Assembly: GCA_943704525.1 (NCBI GenBank)
Contig: CALSCQ010001134.1
Coordinates: forward strand, 1 to 49,278
From: Pigoraptor vietnamica
Lineage: Eukaryota > Opisthokonta > Filasterea
Reading direction: 5' to 3'
Length of the DNA stretch: 49,278 nt
Made by a program: the position numbers and the translations under genes. Each line of letters starts with the position of its first letter. Position 1 is the first letter of the stretch. Positions 34,793 through 45,030 of this stretch are shown piece by piece. Under the pieces are notes generated by a model. The model was not told where the DNA came from. It ran no database searches and saw nothing but the letters and a program-made list of their open reading frames with translations.

Positions 34793-36556
34793 ATGGCGAG
34801 CGAGGGTTTTCAGGTTGGCGACCTCCGAGATGAGATCGAGGAAGTCGCAGCGGCTCCAACACTCCCGCGAACTACATTTCAGATTCGCGAGAATGTGGTC
34901 GGGGATCGACGCGGCGCTGCGAACGACACAGTTGTGTCGTTTCCGACGACGCAGTCGCAGGCTGCACGACAGCTGCAGTCTTTTTTGATGGAGAACAAGC
35001 GCACCGACATCCCCGTAATCGTTGGGTCGATCCAACAGAAGGTGCGCGACGAGGCTGTAGGTTGGACGTGGTCCAAGGAAATGGAAGCCAAAGTTTTGGC
35101 GCGAAAGGTCGTCACGTTGCTCACGTCGCCGCCCGCCAACGGCTGGAAACTGCTTTCGGAGGGCGACGTTGAGTTCGCGTACGGTACCCCGAAGCCCGAC
35201 ACCTTCATGATGGAAGGCACCTTTGTCGCGACGGGTAAGACGGCGGGTGCCGTGGCGTGGGCGAGGTCAGTCGGTGCACTCGAGTGGAAGGCGCCGGGCG
35301 CATCGCTCAGCCCTGGACAATGCGCGCAGTACCTTTACGAGATGCTTACCGCGTGTCCCTGGAGGGAACGTGCGGTTGTCGTCGCATTTTCGCTCAAGAA
35401 GGTCCAAGTCTTCATCGGGCATCGCTGGCGACACGGACGACATCGCCTTCGTGTCGAAATGTCTGAGGTTCGCAACGTGTGCGAGATGGAGCTGGCTGAC
35501 GTCAACGACAAGAAGACGCTTACGATTACCGACGTCGATGTTCACGGGCTCTCTCTACTCGCCTGGGGACTGTCGATGATGACTGTAGCCGAACTTCCGT
35601 CGTCTTTTGCGAGCGCTATGCGCGGCACGCCCCCGCTCTACGCCGACGATGCAGTTCTTGTCAAGCTGTTGGGTGTCGGCACCTCGGCCACTGCGTGCGC
35701 CGTTCGCACACGAGGCGAGGACGCCGTGTGGTTTTGTGTCAAGACGGTTCGCAACTCGTATGCGGCGCAGTTTGCGACTGAACGTGCGGCACTCGAAGTG
35801 CTGAAGAAGAAATCGCGGGACTCCTTTCCAACCCTCGTCGGAAAAGACGTCAGTTCGCTCCGACTTCTCACGACGCCCGTCGCCGAGCCCCTCTGTCCCA
35901 CCACCGGCGAACGCGGGCGACGCCTTTGTGCGCTGGGCTTCTCTGCCTACGTGCCGCTCGTCGAAGACCTTAAGGCGGTCCACGATCCCAATGCCCCCGA
36001 GCGGGTGTTTCACTGCGACGTCGCACCGCACAACCTTGCTTGGTACGGGAAGAAAACGGCGAAGAAGGTGCTCCTCTTCGACTTCGGGTGCGCGGTCGTT
36101 GTCAAGAATGCGGACTCGAGGGAGTCGCAGACACAGGTTCCGTACTCTGGGTCGATGTGGTATGCATCGACGTCCGCGCTCGAGCAACTTGTCGGCGACG
36201 AGGCCAAGTTCGACAATGTCTTCGTCCCGCACAACGCCACCCGTCCTAACACATGGGCGGGGACTGTCAACGTCAACGCCTCCTTCGACCTCGAGGGCCT
36301 TGTGAAAAGCATCGCGGCGCTGGAGGTGCCCGGTGTCGCCGACTGTATCGATGACGCATCCCGTCGCATCTACAAGGCGCGCCGTGCAACGTGGACGGGC
36401 TACACCCCGCGTGACGTGCTGGACATCTGGAAGGAAGTCCTACAGCTGCCCATTCTTGCGGCGATGATGCCGGCATTCGAAGCGGCCAGGCTAGGTGACC
36501 ACGACGCGGTGGCGACGGAGCTCAAGCGGCTGCGCATCCAACTCGTTTGCGATTAG
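34793..36556 (+). CDS. Crinkler/FunK1-like protein: nuclease-fold region plus protein kinase
   Basis: A single-exon gene of 587 aa among intron-rich neighbours. Residues ~125-215 look like the core of a PD-(D/E)XK fold: KPDTFMMEG (Asp136), then ALEWKAP (Glu164, Lys166), then GQCAQYLYEML and a following strand VVAFSLKKVQVFIG. Residues ~285-530 are a divergent kinase: glycine loop LLGVGTSATA (~294), VAIK-like Lys317 in WFCVKTV, catalytic loop HCDVAPHNLAW (His407, Asp409, Asn413) and metal-binding DFG at 430-432 (LLFDFGCAV). All key kinase residues are present. Nuclease-fold plus kinase with an HCD loop is the arrangement of Crinkler-type effectors and fungal FunK1 kinases. No signal peptide and no recognisable N-terminal Crinkler header is seen, so it may act inside its own cell. 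The gene looks whole. Function is inferred from family only. Confidence 0.75.
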   Translation: MASEGFQVGDLRDEIEEVAAAPTLPRTTFQIRENVVGDRRGAANDTVVSFPTTQSQAARQLQSFLMENKRTDIPVIVGSIQQKVRDEAVGWTWSKEMEAKVLARKVVTLLTSPPANGWKLLSEGDVEFAYGTPKPDTFMMEGTFVATGKTAGAVAWARSVGALEWKAPGASLSPGQCAQYLYEMLTACPWRERAVVVAFSLKKVQVFIGHRWRHGRHRLRVEMSEVRNVCEMELADVNDKKTLTITDVDVHGLSLLAWGLSMMTVAELPSSFASAMRGTPPLYADDAVLVKLLGVGTSATACAVRTRGEDAVWFCVKTVRNSYAAQFATERAALEVLKKKSRDSFPTLVGKDVSSLRLLTTPVAEPLCPTTGERGRRLCALGFSAYVPLVEDLKAVHDPNAPERVFHCDVAPHNLAWYGKKTAKKVLLFDFGCAVVVKNADSRESQTQVPYSGSMWYASTSALEQLVGDEAKFDNVFVPHNATRPNTWAGTVNVNASFDLEGLVKSIAALEVPGVADCIDDASRRIYKARRATWTGYTPRDVLDIWKEVLQLPILAAMMPAFEAARLGDHDAVATELKRLRIQLVCD

Positions 36557-37128
36557 CTATCGACGGCGTCTAGTCGCCGCGTCAATACATCCAATTTACG
36601 GTTCTCAACGCACTTGGACAATAGTGTTCACACAGACTGAATCAACCGGGGTATTGCCTCTGCTAGTCACTGTATCGGACTTCCTGCTGCACAGCAGAAG
36701 TTCTACTGTTTCTGTGTCGTTATCGGCATGCAACTCGAGTTTGTATGTTTTTCACGTTCACTTACGGCTGAGTTCCGAATGAGCGACCACAACGGCCTCC
36801 GCAGGCGAGCGGTCGGTACCGCGCTGTCGTCGCAGTGGTGCGATGCGAGTGTGTCTTACGATTGCGCTCCACGTTTGCGCGTCTGAATAACTGCGCACTT
36901 TTCATTGTGATGCCAGTGGACTGAGCGCGAGCGCCTGAACTCGACCAGTGGCCTGCATTGGCACAAACGTTCGTGCGTGGCTTCCAGTGAACTCGTGAGT
37001 TATTTTCGGCGGGGTTGCGCACTCGTGCATCTCGCCGTGCTCCGTCGGTGGCGCTATGTGCTTGTGCGTAGCTCTGTCAGCTCATGTGTGCACTGCACGT
37101 GTGTAACATTGTGTGTCGTGTCTGGTGC

Positions 37129-37275
37129 TGCGCTCGTGTGTGGCGCTGTTTGCTCGTGTGCGCTCGTATGCAGTGCAGCTGTGCCCACGCTGTGCGCTCA
37201 TGTGTGGCTCTGCGCGCTCGTGTGGGACCGGCTCAGTGTGCGCTCGTGTGTGGCGCTGTGCGCTCCTGTGTGGCT
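37129..37275. repeat. Imperfect TGCGCTCGTGTGTGGC repeats
   Basis: Variants of GCGCTCGTGTGTGGCGCTGT recur about six times with irregular spacing, directly upstream of the 21-bp minisatellite. Confidence 0.65.
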
Positions 37276-37283
37276 GAGGCCGG

Positions 37284-37424
37284 GTTGACGTTGCAGTGTG
37301 GAAGGTTGGCGTTGCAGCGTGGAGGGTTGGCGTTGCAGTTTGGAGGGTTGGCGTTGCAGCGTGGAGGGTTGGCGTTGCAGCGTGGAGGGTTGGCGTTGCA
37401 GCGTGGAGGGTTGGTGTTGCAGCA
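37284..37424. repeat. 21-bp minisatellite, about 6.7 copies
   Basis: The unit GTTGGCGTTGCAGCGTGGAGG repeats head to tail. Copy 1 has three changes, copy 3 has TT for CG, and the last copy is partial with one C-to-T change. The unit is a multiple of three, so it gives long periodic open frames on both strands. Confidence 0.95.
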
Positions 37425-37935
37425 GAGTTGGGGTAGGTGTGCCAGCTGGGGGTGTTGACTGAATGCAGTTGCATGGACGGTTGAGTTGGCGCACTGGCGG
37501 ATTGGAAGAGTTCATACGCCGATTTCGTCAGAGTGGCGTGCGGTGGCGTTTGTGGCTTCTTCTCCTCCAGGGACTTCGTCCTCGTAATGCCGTTGCTGGT
37601 CTTTTTTGAAACGAGTTCAAAGCGGCAAATGCCGCGTCAAACGTGTAAATGTTGAATGTTATGCCGGGGTTTGCGAGGTAAATTACGTTCTCTTTGTCGG
37701 GCACCAACGTTACGTGCGTTGCGGCGCCGATCGCGTCTGTCTGTCAGTGCCGCAAAACGCTTGCCAATGTCGTCTTGTTTAACCCATGTGAAATTCATTC
37801 GTGTTCTCGTCGTATGTATGTTGTTGTCCGGTTCAGTTGTAACTGCGTAACAGCGGCGCCAAAAATTTTACATCCGGGGTGCTACAGGGCCGTCGTTTCT
37901 GAACCGTATTGTCGGTGCACTGTTTGTCGACGCCG

Positions 37936-39666
37936 ATGGACGAGCGCACGCTCCTCTCTCTCCACGACGAGCTCTTCGCGTGCCACATTGCGCCATACCT
38001 CGCCGAAGGGGAGGTCCGCGCCCTCGCGCACACGTGCAGCCGACTGCTGCGGGTGCTTCGCCGCGAGCGCCCGCTGCTCATCGAAGACACCGACCTATTT
38101 GATGCCATCAAGCGGCTGGATGACCAGCACGGCGGGCATGGCGCCAAGTACTGGGAGTTCCCCGCGGGATCGCCCGAGAGCGCGGGATACGGCGTCATCA
38201 GCCGCCTGCTGCTCGCCGAGCAGAAGGACGACATTCGGTGCGTGTGTGCCGTGCGTGCGTGCGCACGCAAGCACCCGCTAGTTGCATGTGCGTTGAATTG
38301 CTCGGGATGCATGCCCTTGCTCATCCCTCCCCTCTCCCCGCAGTGCCAAGTACGCCTCCGACGGCATCAGCGGTGGCATGGCGGGGGCGTGGCTCGCGGC
38401 CATCGGCGCGGGCGACTTCGCCGACCGCGCCCTTTCGCGGATGTCCCGCGACGGCGTCCCATGCGACAAGGCGTGCGTTGCGCACGTGATCAACGTGCTG
38501 CGCGAGGAGTTCCCCGGCATCGCGATGTTGCACGCGTCCCTGAAGAGCGCAGAGCACGCGCTCAACGCGCACTCTGCGACGGTGCAGGCGAACATCGACC
38601 TCGCGAAACTTTCGGTGAAGGCGGAAGACAAAAGCAACGTGGGTGCCCCTGCGCTTTGGGTTGTTTAGTGTGCGACTTTGTCTTCTCTGTGTCTTAACGC
38701 AACGGCTGCTCCCACACGCACACGTAGGTGAAGGCGCCCGAGGGTGGAATGGCCAAGTTCATGCTCGGCCTCCTCGGCGGTGCGCTCGGCTCGCTTCCCG
38801 GGCCCTTCGGACCCGCTCTCAAGTTCACCATGAGTGGGTAGTGCGCGCCATTGATGCCCGTGCGGCACGTCGTCAAAGTGTGTGTGTCTGTGTGTGAGTG
38901 TGTCTGTGTGTGTGTGTATGTGTGTGTGCGTGATTGTCACGGGTGGGCACATTTCCCAGCATTTCGTCTTGTTTGCGTTTTCCTCTGACACCCCCACCCC
39001 CACCCAGGCCTCATGAAGGGCGCGAACAAAGCTCTCGCCAAGGCGGGCACTAGCAGCTACGACGCCGACGCGCCCCTCGAGGCCGCCGTTGCAGACCTCA
39101 AATCGACCATGCAATCCAGGCACCTCTTCCTCAGTGCCGAGTATGGCCGCCAGTTCAATCTCCTCGCGAAGAGCCCGCTCCACATTCGCATGTTTCGTGC
39201 GGTCGCGACCAACATTGGTACGCCGACGGACGAAGAAATTGACAGGAACATGCACAAGTCGACCGCGACTGTGCGCCAGTCGCTCGTTCGCCTTCTCATC
39301 CCGAGCAAGTGGCAGGTGTGCTACAGCGAAAACTGCTACCACAAGCGCGAGTACGAGTACAACTGTCCCTGCCGCGGCGAGAAGTTTAGCGTCGCGAGGC
39401 CCTACAACGTCAAGGGGCTCGTTCCGGCGCCGTGCGGGACGATGAAGTGCGGCGGCGACGTTTACGCGTGGATGTGCCCCAACGGACGCTTCGACGGCGG
39501 CACACTCACCGATCTGAAGATGTACGAGGACGCCGGGTTCGAGGCGACGTGGAATGCCGAGTGGTCCATACTCGCGCGCGTGGTGAAGAAGCAGGACGAC
39601 CAGCTCAGGGAGATGGGCTTTGGCGAGTTTAAAGTGCAGGGGCCTTGTCCTCTCGACCGTCAGTAG
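37936..39666 (+). CDS. Unrecognised protein: F-box-like N-terminus, Cys-rich C-terminus
   Basis: Four phase-consistent exons, 37936-38237, 38344-38638, 38728-38833 and 39008-39666, encode 453 aa. Residues 5-45 (LHDELFACHIAPYLAEGEVR...LRVLRRER) resemble an F-box helix trio, which would point to a ubiquitin-ligase adaptor, but the match is weak. A Gly-rich hydrophobic stretch (MLGLLGGALGSLPGPFGPAL) lies near 210-230 and could be a hairpin membrane segment or a glycine-zipper. The C-terminal part has a dense Cys/His group: CYSENCYHKREYEYNCPCRG at ~338, then PCGTMKCGGDVYAWMCPNG. This suggests zinc binding or disulfides. There is no signal peptide at the ATG, so zinc binding in the cytosol is more likely. 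The donor of exon 3 is taken as ATGA|GTGGGT because the alternative breaks the frame. I recognise no family. Confidence 0.65.
38878..38932. repeat. (TG)n repeat in an intron
   Basis: Interrupted TG tract in intron 38834-39007 of the F-box-like gene. Confidence 0.8.
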
Positions 39667-40400
39667 TCAGCCAGCCGGCGAATCGGTGGCTGCGCGGACA
39701 GACGCCGGCATTTGTCTCTAATGAAGTGTGTGGTTCATTTTGGAAGCTGAGAGTGGATTTGAATAGATAGAGGGGGAGGAGAGAGGGGAGAGGGCTCACA
39801 GTAGAATGTCTTGTCGACAGCGACGCCAGCTGCACCGCCGGCTGGGCCGCACGGGAATGAGGAGCCTGCCGGGGCCGCAGCTCAGCTGTCGGGGAGAGCA
39901 GTCGGGCCAGTAGTACTGAACAACATCTCAGAAATGAAAGGCTCAAAACTGCGCAGTGTCATGACAGATGCCACCATTCCGTGTCTTTGAGCGCGAACAC
40001 AGCGGACCCCTTCAACACTATTGATGTTGTTGGGCCGGCACTGTTTTCGGTATCGTGGAAGGCGTTCCCCGCAGATCACGTGACATGTGCTGTTATTCTC
40101 TCATCCGGGGTAGTGATCTAAATTTGCCTCGGGCACATGACCCGACCCGCCTCACCAAAAACTCTGCGAGGGATAACGTTCAAAAAAGAGCCACACACAC
40201 GCGCACACACGCACACAGCACACACACGCACACATACACACACACACACACTCACACCGCGCAAAGAGGTCATTATTGGAGACTGCGATCGAAGAGCGGA
40301 AGAGAAGAGTGGAAGCGAAGTGGCTTGTGCGGCAGTGTTGGGTAACATACTCGTGGCAATTATCACATCGCGCACTTGCGCGGGAAGTCGGTCTGCTGCA
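39667..40400. other. Intergenic, F-box-like gene to receptor gene
   Basis: 734 bases between tandem plus-strand genes. 39667-40130 is mixed, with a GA-rich stretch (39770-39795). A CA-rich microsatellite occupies about 40191-40256, then a purine-rich stretch (GAAGAGCGGAAGAGAAGAGTGGAAG) lies about 90 bases before the ATG. No gene recognised. An upstream in-frame extension of the receptor would run through the CA repeat and is not credible. Confidence 0.5.
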
Positions 40401-43400
40401 ATGTCGCTCGCCGTGTTACTTGCGGCGCTTATGCTTGCGGGGAGCGGCGTACGCGCAGTGCCCACCGAGCCTTCCACGGGGTGTCCGGACTTCGCCTTTG
40501 GAGGGTGGACGCTCCAGACGGTGAACGGGACAGCCGGCACAGCACAGCGCCTGCATGTAGGGTGCGAAGCGGTAATTCTATTCGATCCGGCGACGCAGAA
40601 CGGGCTTACGCGGCACGCGCGCACAACGTGAGTGCACCCGTTTCATCGAAGGCCGCCGTGTGTGCGGCGCTGATTATTGCGCGGTTCGCGTATGTTTGTC
40701 GCAATTTGCACTGCAACCACACCCGTTGTATTTACGGTCGCCCCGCACACTAATAACTGCAGGTGGACGCACACGTGCACTCCGTCATCTTCGGTGCCGG
40801 GTGCGTACGAGATGTTCCTCAGTGGTTCCGGCTACACCGTTGCGCTCGTGGGCCTGTCGAACACGACCGCGAGCAGCCCTGACGGCAGCAGTTACACCGT
40901 GGAAACACTCGTCATGGTGAGGGGGGATCCGTCGAAAACGGCCTCTGCGGCCAAGTCCGCAAAGCCAACGAGCCTCCAGCAGGGCCGCGGGCTGACCCTC
41001 TACACGTACCGTCGTGCGGGGAAGCAGCAGGCGGGTCTCACGCGCCTGCAGTTTGCGCTGTGCGCCGATCAGGGCGTCGTTGAACTCGAACCCGGCCGCT
41101 ATACCGACCTGGAGCTCGACGTGCCGTTTGGCGTGGAAGTGCGCTCCCGGGTGCCGTCGTCGCGTGCCGTGCTGGACTGCGTTGCGGACGATGTTGTCGA
41201 GCGGTCGACGTCTGTGGCGGCGGTCTCGGGGAACGGCGCCGTGGTGTTCACTGGCGTGGATGTCACGAATTGCATGAACGGCATCGCAGCTCCTTCGTCG
41301 GAGGATGTCGATTTCGACGTCGCGAACACGGTGGACCTCACCCTCTCTGGTGTGTCGGCTTACGGCAACAACTTTGCGGGCGTGTTTGGGGCCCTTGTGA
41401 CCATGGGGCGCGCCGGGTGGCTGGCGATGACGGGGTGCGCCGTGGAAAGAAACCACGGATACAAGGTGGTGGCGTCGCGCGTGTACGCCGAGGGAGTCGA
41501 CGTGAAAATCGCCGGCTGCAACTTCACCGGTACGTACTTGACACGGTGCTTCTCGTCGAGAAAAGCGCTCATTCGTCAAAAATTCTGTTTTCTAACTCGA
41601 TTGCATATACCTCCCTCGTTGTGCGCGTCCAGACAACAGCGCGTCCGACGGCGGCCTTTTCTGGTTCTTCAAGAATGTTGTGAGCATGGACGGTTGCCTC
41701 TTTGAGCGCAACTTCGGCGGACAGGGAGTGGTGGTGACCGCCGACGTGTCCACTCTCACCGTCACAAATTCCGTGTTGCGCGACATCCACGCGACCCAAT
41801 ACTTCATGGGCGGCGCAATCGTGCTGCAGGGGACGAGCGGGACCGGCAGCAGCGCAAAGCTGGTCATATCCGACTGCGTCTTTGACAACGTGACTGCCCT
41901 CGACGTCGGCGGCGCCGTTGCCGTCCTCTATGGCTCGTCTCTCGCAGCGACGCGCACCGTGTTCCGCAACTGCGCCGCGGGGGAGGGCGGCGGTGCGGTC
42001 TTTGCGAACGATGCCGGCACGGCGTCATTCGACGGCTGCCACTTCGTCGGGTGCACTTCGGACATGGACGGCGGCGCCCTCTACCTTCAGGATCAGTCGA
42101 CCTTCTCCATCGCTTCGTCAGTGTTTGAGGGCTGCGCGGCGTCCGGGAGTGGCGGCGCAGTGAGCGTGTCGCTTTCGGGTGCGGCCCCCGCCGAGCCCCT
42201 CACGATTTCCTCCAGCGTGTTCCGTGGCAACGTCGCGAGTCGACTCGGGGGCGCGGTGAACATGGACGCGGGGTCGTCATCGATGGCGGACTCTGCCACG
42301 CGGTGGATGGAGGTGTCGAACACGTCCATGTCCCTCAACGAGGCGGTCAGCGGCGGGTGCATCGCGGTGTCCGGACTGTCGGGGTTCCGCGCGTCGCTGT
42401 CCGACCTGTCCCGCAACAAGGGCGTTCTCGGCGGGTGCCTGTTTGGCAACGGCGAGGCACATCTTGTCGTCGTGGACGCCCTCATCGCGCAGAACGAGGC
42501 GTCGTCGGGCGGCGCCGTCTACCTGACCGATGAGGCCACCCTGCAAGCGAATCACTCGCGGCTGAACACCAACACGGCTGACGACGGAGGCGCGCTGCTG
42601 GCCATGACGGCGACGCAGGCGTCGTTCTACGCGTGCGTTCTCAACGCCAACGAAGCCATTGGGGACGGCGCGGTCGTGTCCGTGTCGCACAGCTCGTCGG
42701 TGTCGGTGGACAGCTCTTTGCTGTCGTACAACCGCGCCGGCGGCTTCGGTGGCGTCGCTGCCATGTCGTCGCGCGCCTCCTTCTTCCTGAGGAATTCGAG
42801 CGCGTCGTGGAACGATGCGGGCATTAGCGGCGGCGCCCTGTTTGCGACGCGGCTCTCCACATTTGCCGTGGACCAGTGCGTCCTCACGGGCAACTCGGCG
42901 GACGACTACGGCGGGGCGTTTCTCGTGCGAGGCGATGCGGACGGCAGTGTCTCGAACACGCTTGTGACCAAATCGCAGGCGTCGCTTGGCGGCGGCGCGT
43001 TTTATGTCATGAACAACGCGTATGTGGCGGTGCTTGCGACGAACGTGTCGCTTTGCACGGCGACGCTCGGGGACGGAGGAGCGTTCTTGCTGACCCACGC
43101 CGCGCAGCTGTCAATCACGCGGAGTGTGGTGCGCGACAACAGTGCATACGAAGGAGGGGTGGGTGTGTTATGGCCGTGTCCAGTGATGTCGGTGCACCTT
43201 ACTCTTTACTCGCTGCATGTGCACTTGCGAGGAGCTTCGTCTGACACGTTTGGCTCTGCGTGGTCGCAGGGTATCTCGGCGAGCTTCACTACGGTCGTCG
43301 TCCCCCGGTCGCCTCTCCTGCGCATATCACAGTCCGAATTTATCCACAACAACGCCACGCGCAACGGTGGTGCCCTCTCGCTCACCGGCGGTGCCGCCAT

Positions 43401-44974
43401 CCGTGTCGATAGCACGTCCTTCCGCCGCAACGTTGCCGGCAGCAACGGGGGTGCGCTCGAAATTGCGCTCGCTGGGTACGATGGCTCCTCCTTCCTCGGC
43501 GTCGGTCTCTCACTCGAGGCGAATGTTGCGTCTGGCCTCGGAGGCGCGTTGTACGAGGGCGTGAAGCCCGGCGAGACGTCTCTTGCGTTCACACGCAACA
43601 CGACATCGTGCATTGTGCGCTCGTCTGTCTTGGCCGGGAACGCCGCGCGTACGGGCGGCGCGGTGTACACGGAACATCCCGCGGGACAGCAGGTACTTTT
43701 CAACTGCACCGTGGCGAACAACTCGGCCGTCGTGTACGGCGCAGATGTCGCCTCGCCCCCTGCACGCGTGCTCTGGATGGCCGATTCGTTTGGGGGCAGT
43801 GGACTCCGTGTCATGTCGGGCGCGTCCCTCGGAGTGGGCGAGGCCTACGTTGTCGACGCTACTGGCGCCGCGACGAAGCAGCTGGGCAAGCAGATTGAGC
43901 TCGTCCTCTACGTGCTGTCGGTGGCGGTCAACGGCAGCGCGCTGTATGTACGCGCGGACCCGAACGTGAACGGCGTGCGTGCGGGTGTGGTCGCCTTTAT
44001 GGACGCCGCATCCGCGACCGACGACTCGTCAGCTCGCATGTCGAACGTGCGCGTGTTTGGACCTCCGGGAACATACCGCCTGTTTGCGCGCGTCGTCCAG
44101 CAGGTGCTGCTTCCGGTACTCGGGCGCGCGGACGACCTCGACGGCGACCCGCTCACTGCGGGGCGCGGGGGCATTCTGAAAGTGGGCGCCGGCAGCGCAG
44201 ACCTTCCCGTCGCGGACACGTCCATTGAGCCGGCGCCGATCGACCTCGTCATTGAGCCGTGCCGCAGCGGGCACGCGCTGCAGGCAGACAGCGAATACCT
44301 GTCGTGCGTGGAAGGTGCGTCTGCGTGCGGGCAGGACTTGTTGTTGTTGTTGCACATTTTGGGAAATAGTCGCATGGTACCTTCTCTTGCGATCGCCACG
44401 TGCTCACAGAGCCTTGTAACCTGCGCAGTGTACAATCTGAAGGATGGCCTCCGTTACTCGATGGCTGCGCTGTGTGCGCTCGGCGAAGTGCTTGTGATTG
44501 CGACGGCGGTGTTTATCGTCGTCCACAGGCGCCACAAAATTGTAATGGCCGCAAGCCCCAACGTGAGTGCTGTGCGCAATCGTTGACGTGTGCGCTCAAA
44601 GGGAGTTGAGTTTGTGTCGACCGCTTCACACGAAATTGTCACGGGGGTTTTCCCTCCGTCCACCCGCTCGTCCTTTCTGATTTTTACACTTCTTCTGTAA
44701 GTCAGTTCCTCGTCGCGCCTCGTTCTTCATTGTCGCACACGCAATGTTGCAATGTGTGGGCAGTGTCTGAACTCGCGCCACTTTGTTCGACCTCGCCCAC
44801 AGTTCTGCGGCTTTGTCCTGGCCGGCTGCTTTCTCGCGTACGGCGTCGTCTTTACGCTCGTGCCGGAGGCGAGGGACGGCCTGTGCGTGGCAAACATCTG
44901 GATTGGTCACGTGGCGTTTGCGATCACGTACGCCGCCCTGTTCGCCAAGACGTACCGGTGCGTTTTGTGTTATG

Positions 44975-45030
<56 letters not shown>

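Larger units (their letters stand above)
36557..37935. other. Repeat-bearing spacer downstream of the kinase gene
   Basis: About 1.4 kb with no convincing gene. 36557-37020 is of mixed, lower GC. 37020-37275 is G/T-rich with imperfect repeats, followed by a 21-bp minisatellite, then mixed sequence up to the next ATG. An open frame on each strand through the minisatellite is periodic low complexity. The last 130 bases should hold the promoter of the next gene. No TATA box seen. Confidence 0.5.

Noticed and set aside
37084-37474. Periodic protein on either strand across the minisatellite
   Set aside because: Follows only from the 21-bp unit being a multiple of three; no start context, signal or homology.
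40137-40400. Upstream extension of the receptor frame to 40137
   Set aside because: It would place a CA-repeat-encoded His/Thr run before a clear signal peptide; ATG 40401 fits better.
44315-44428. Sequence between receptor exons 4 and 5 as coding
   Set aside because: Frame is open, but good donor (GTGCGT) and acceptor (CTGCGCAG) exist and splicing joins SCVE directly to VYNLKDGLRY; treated as an intron with possible retention.
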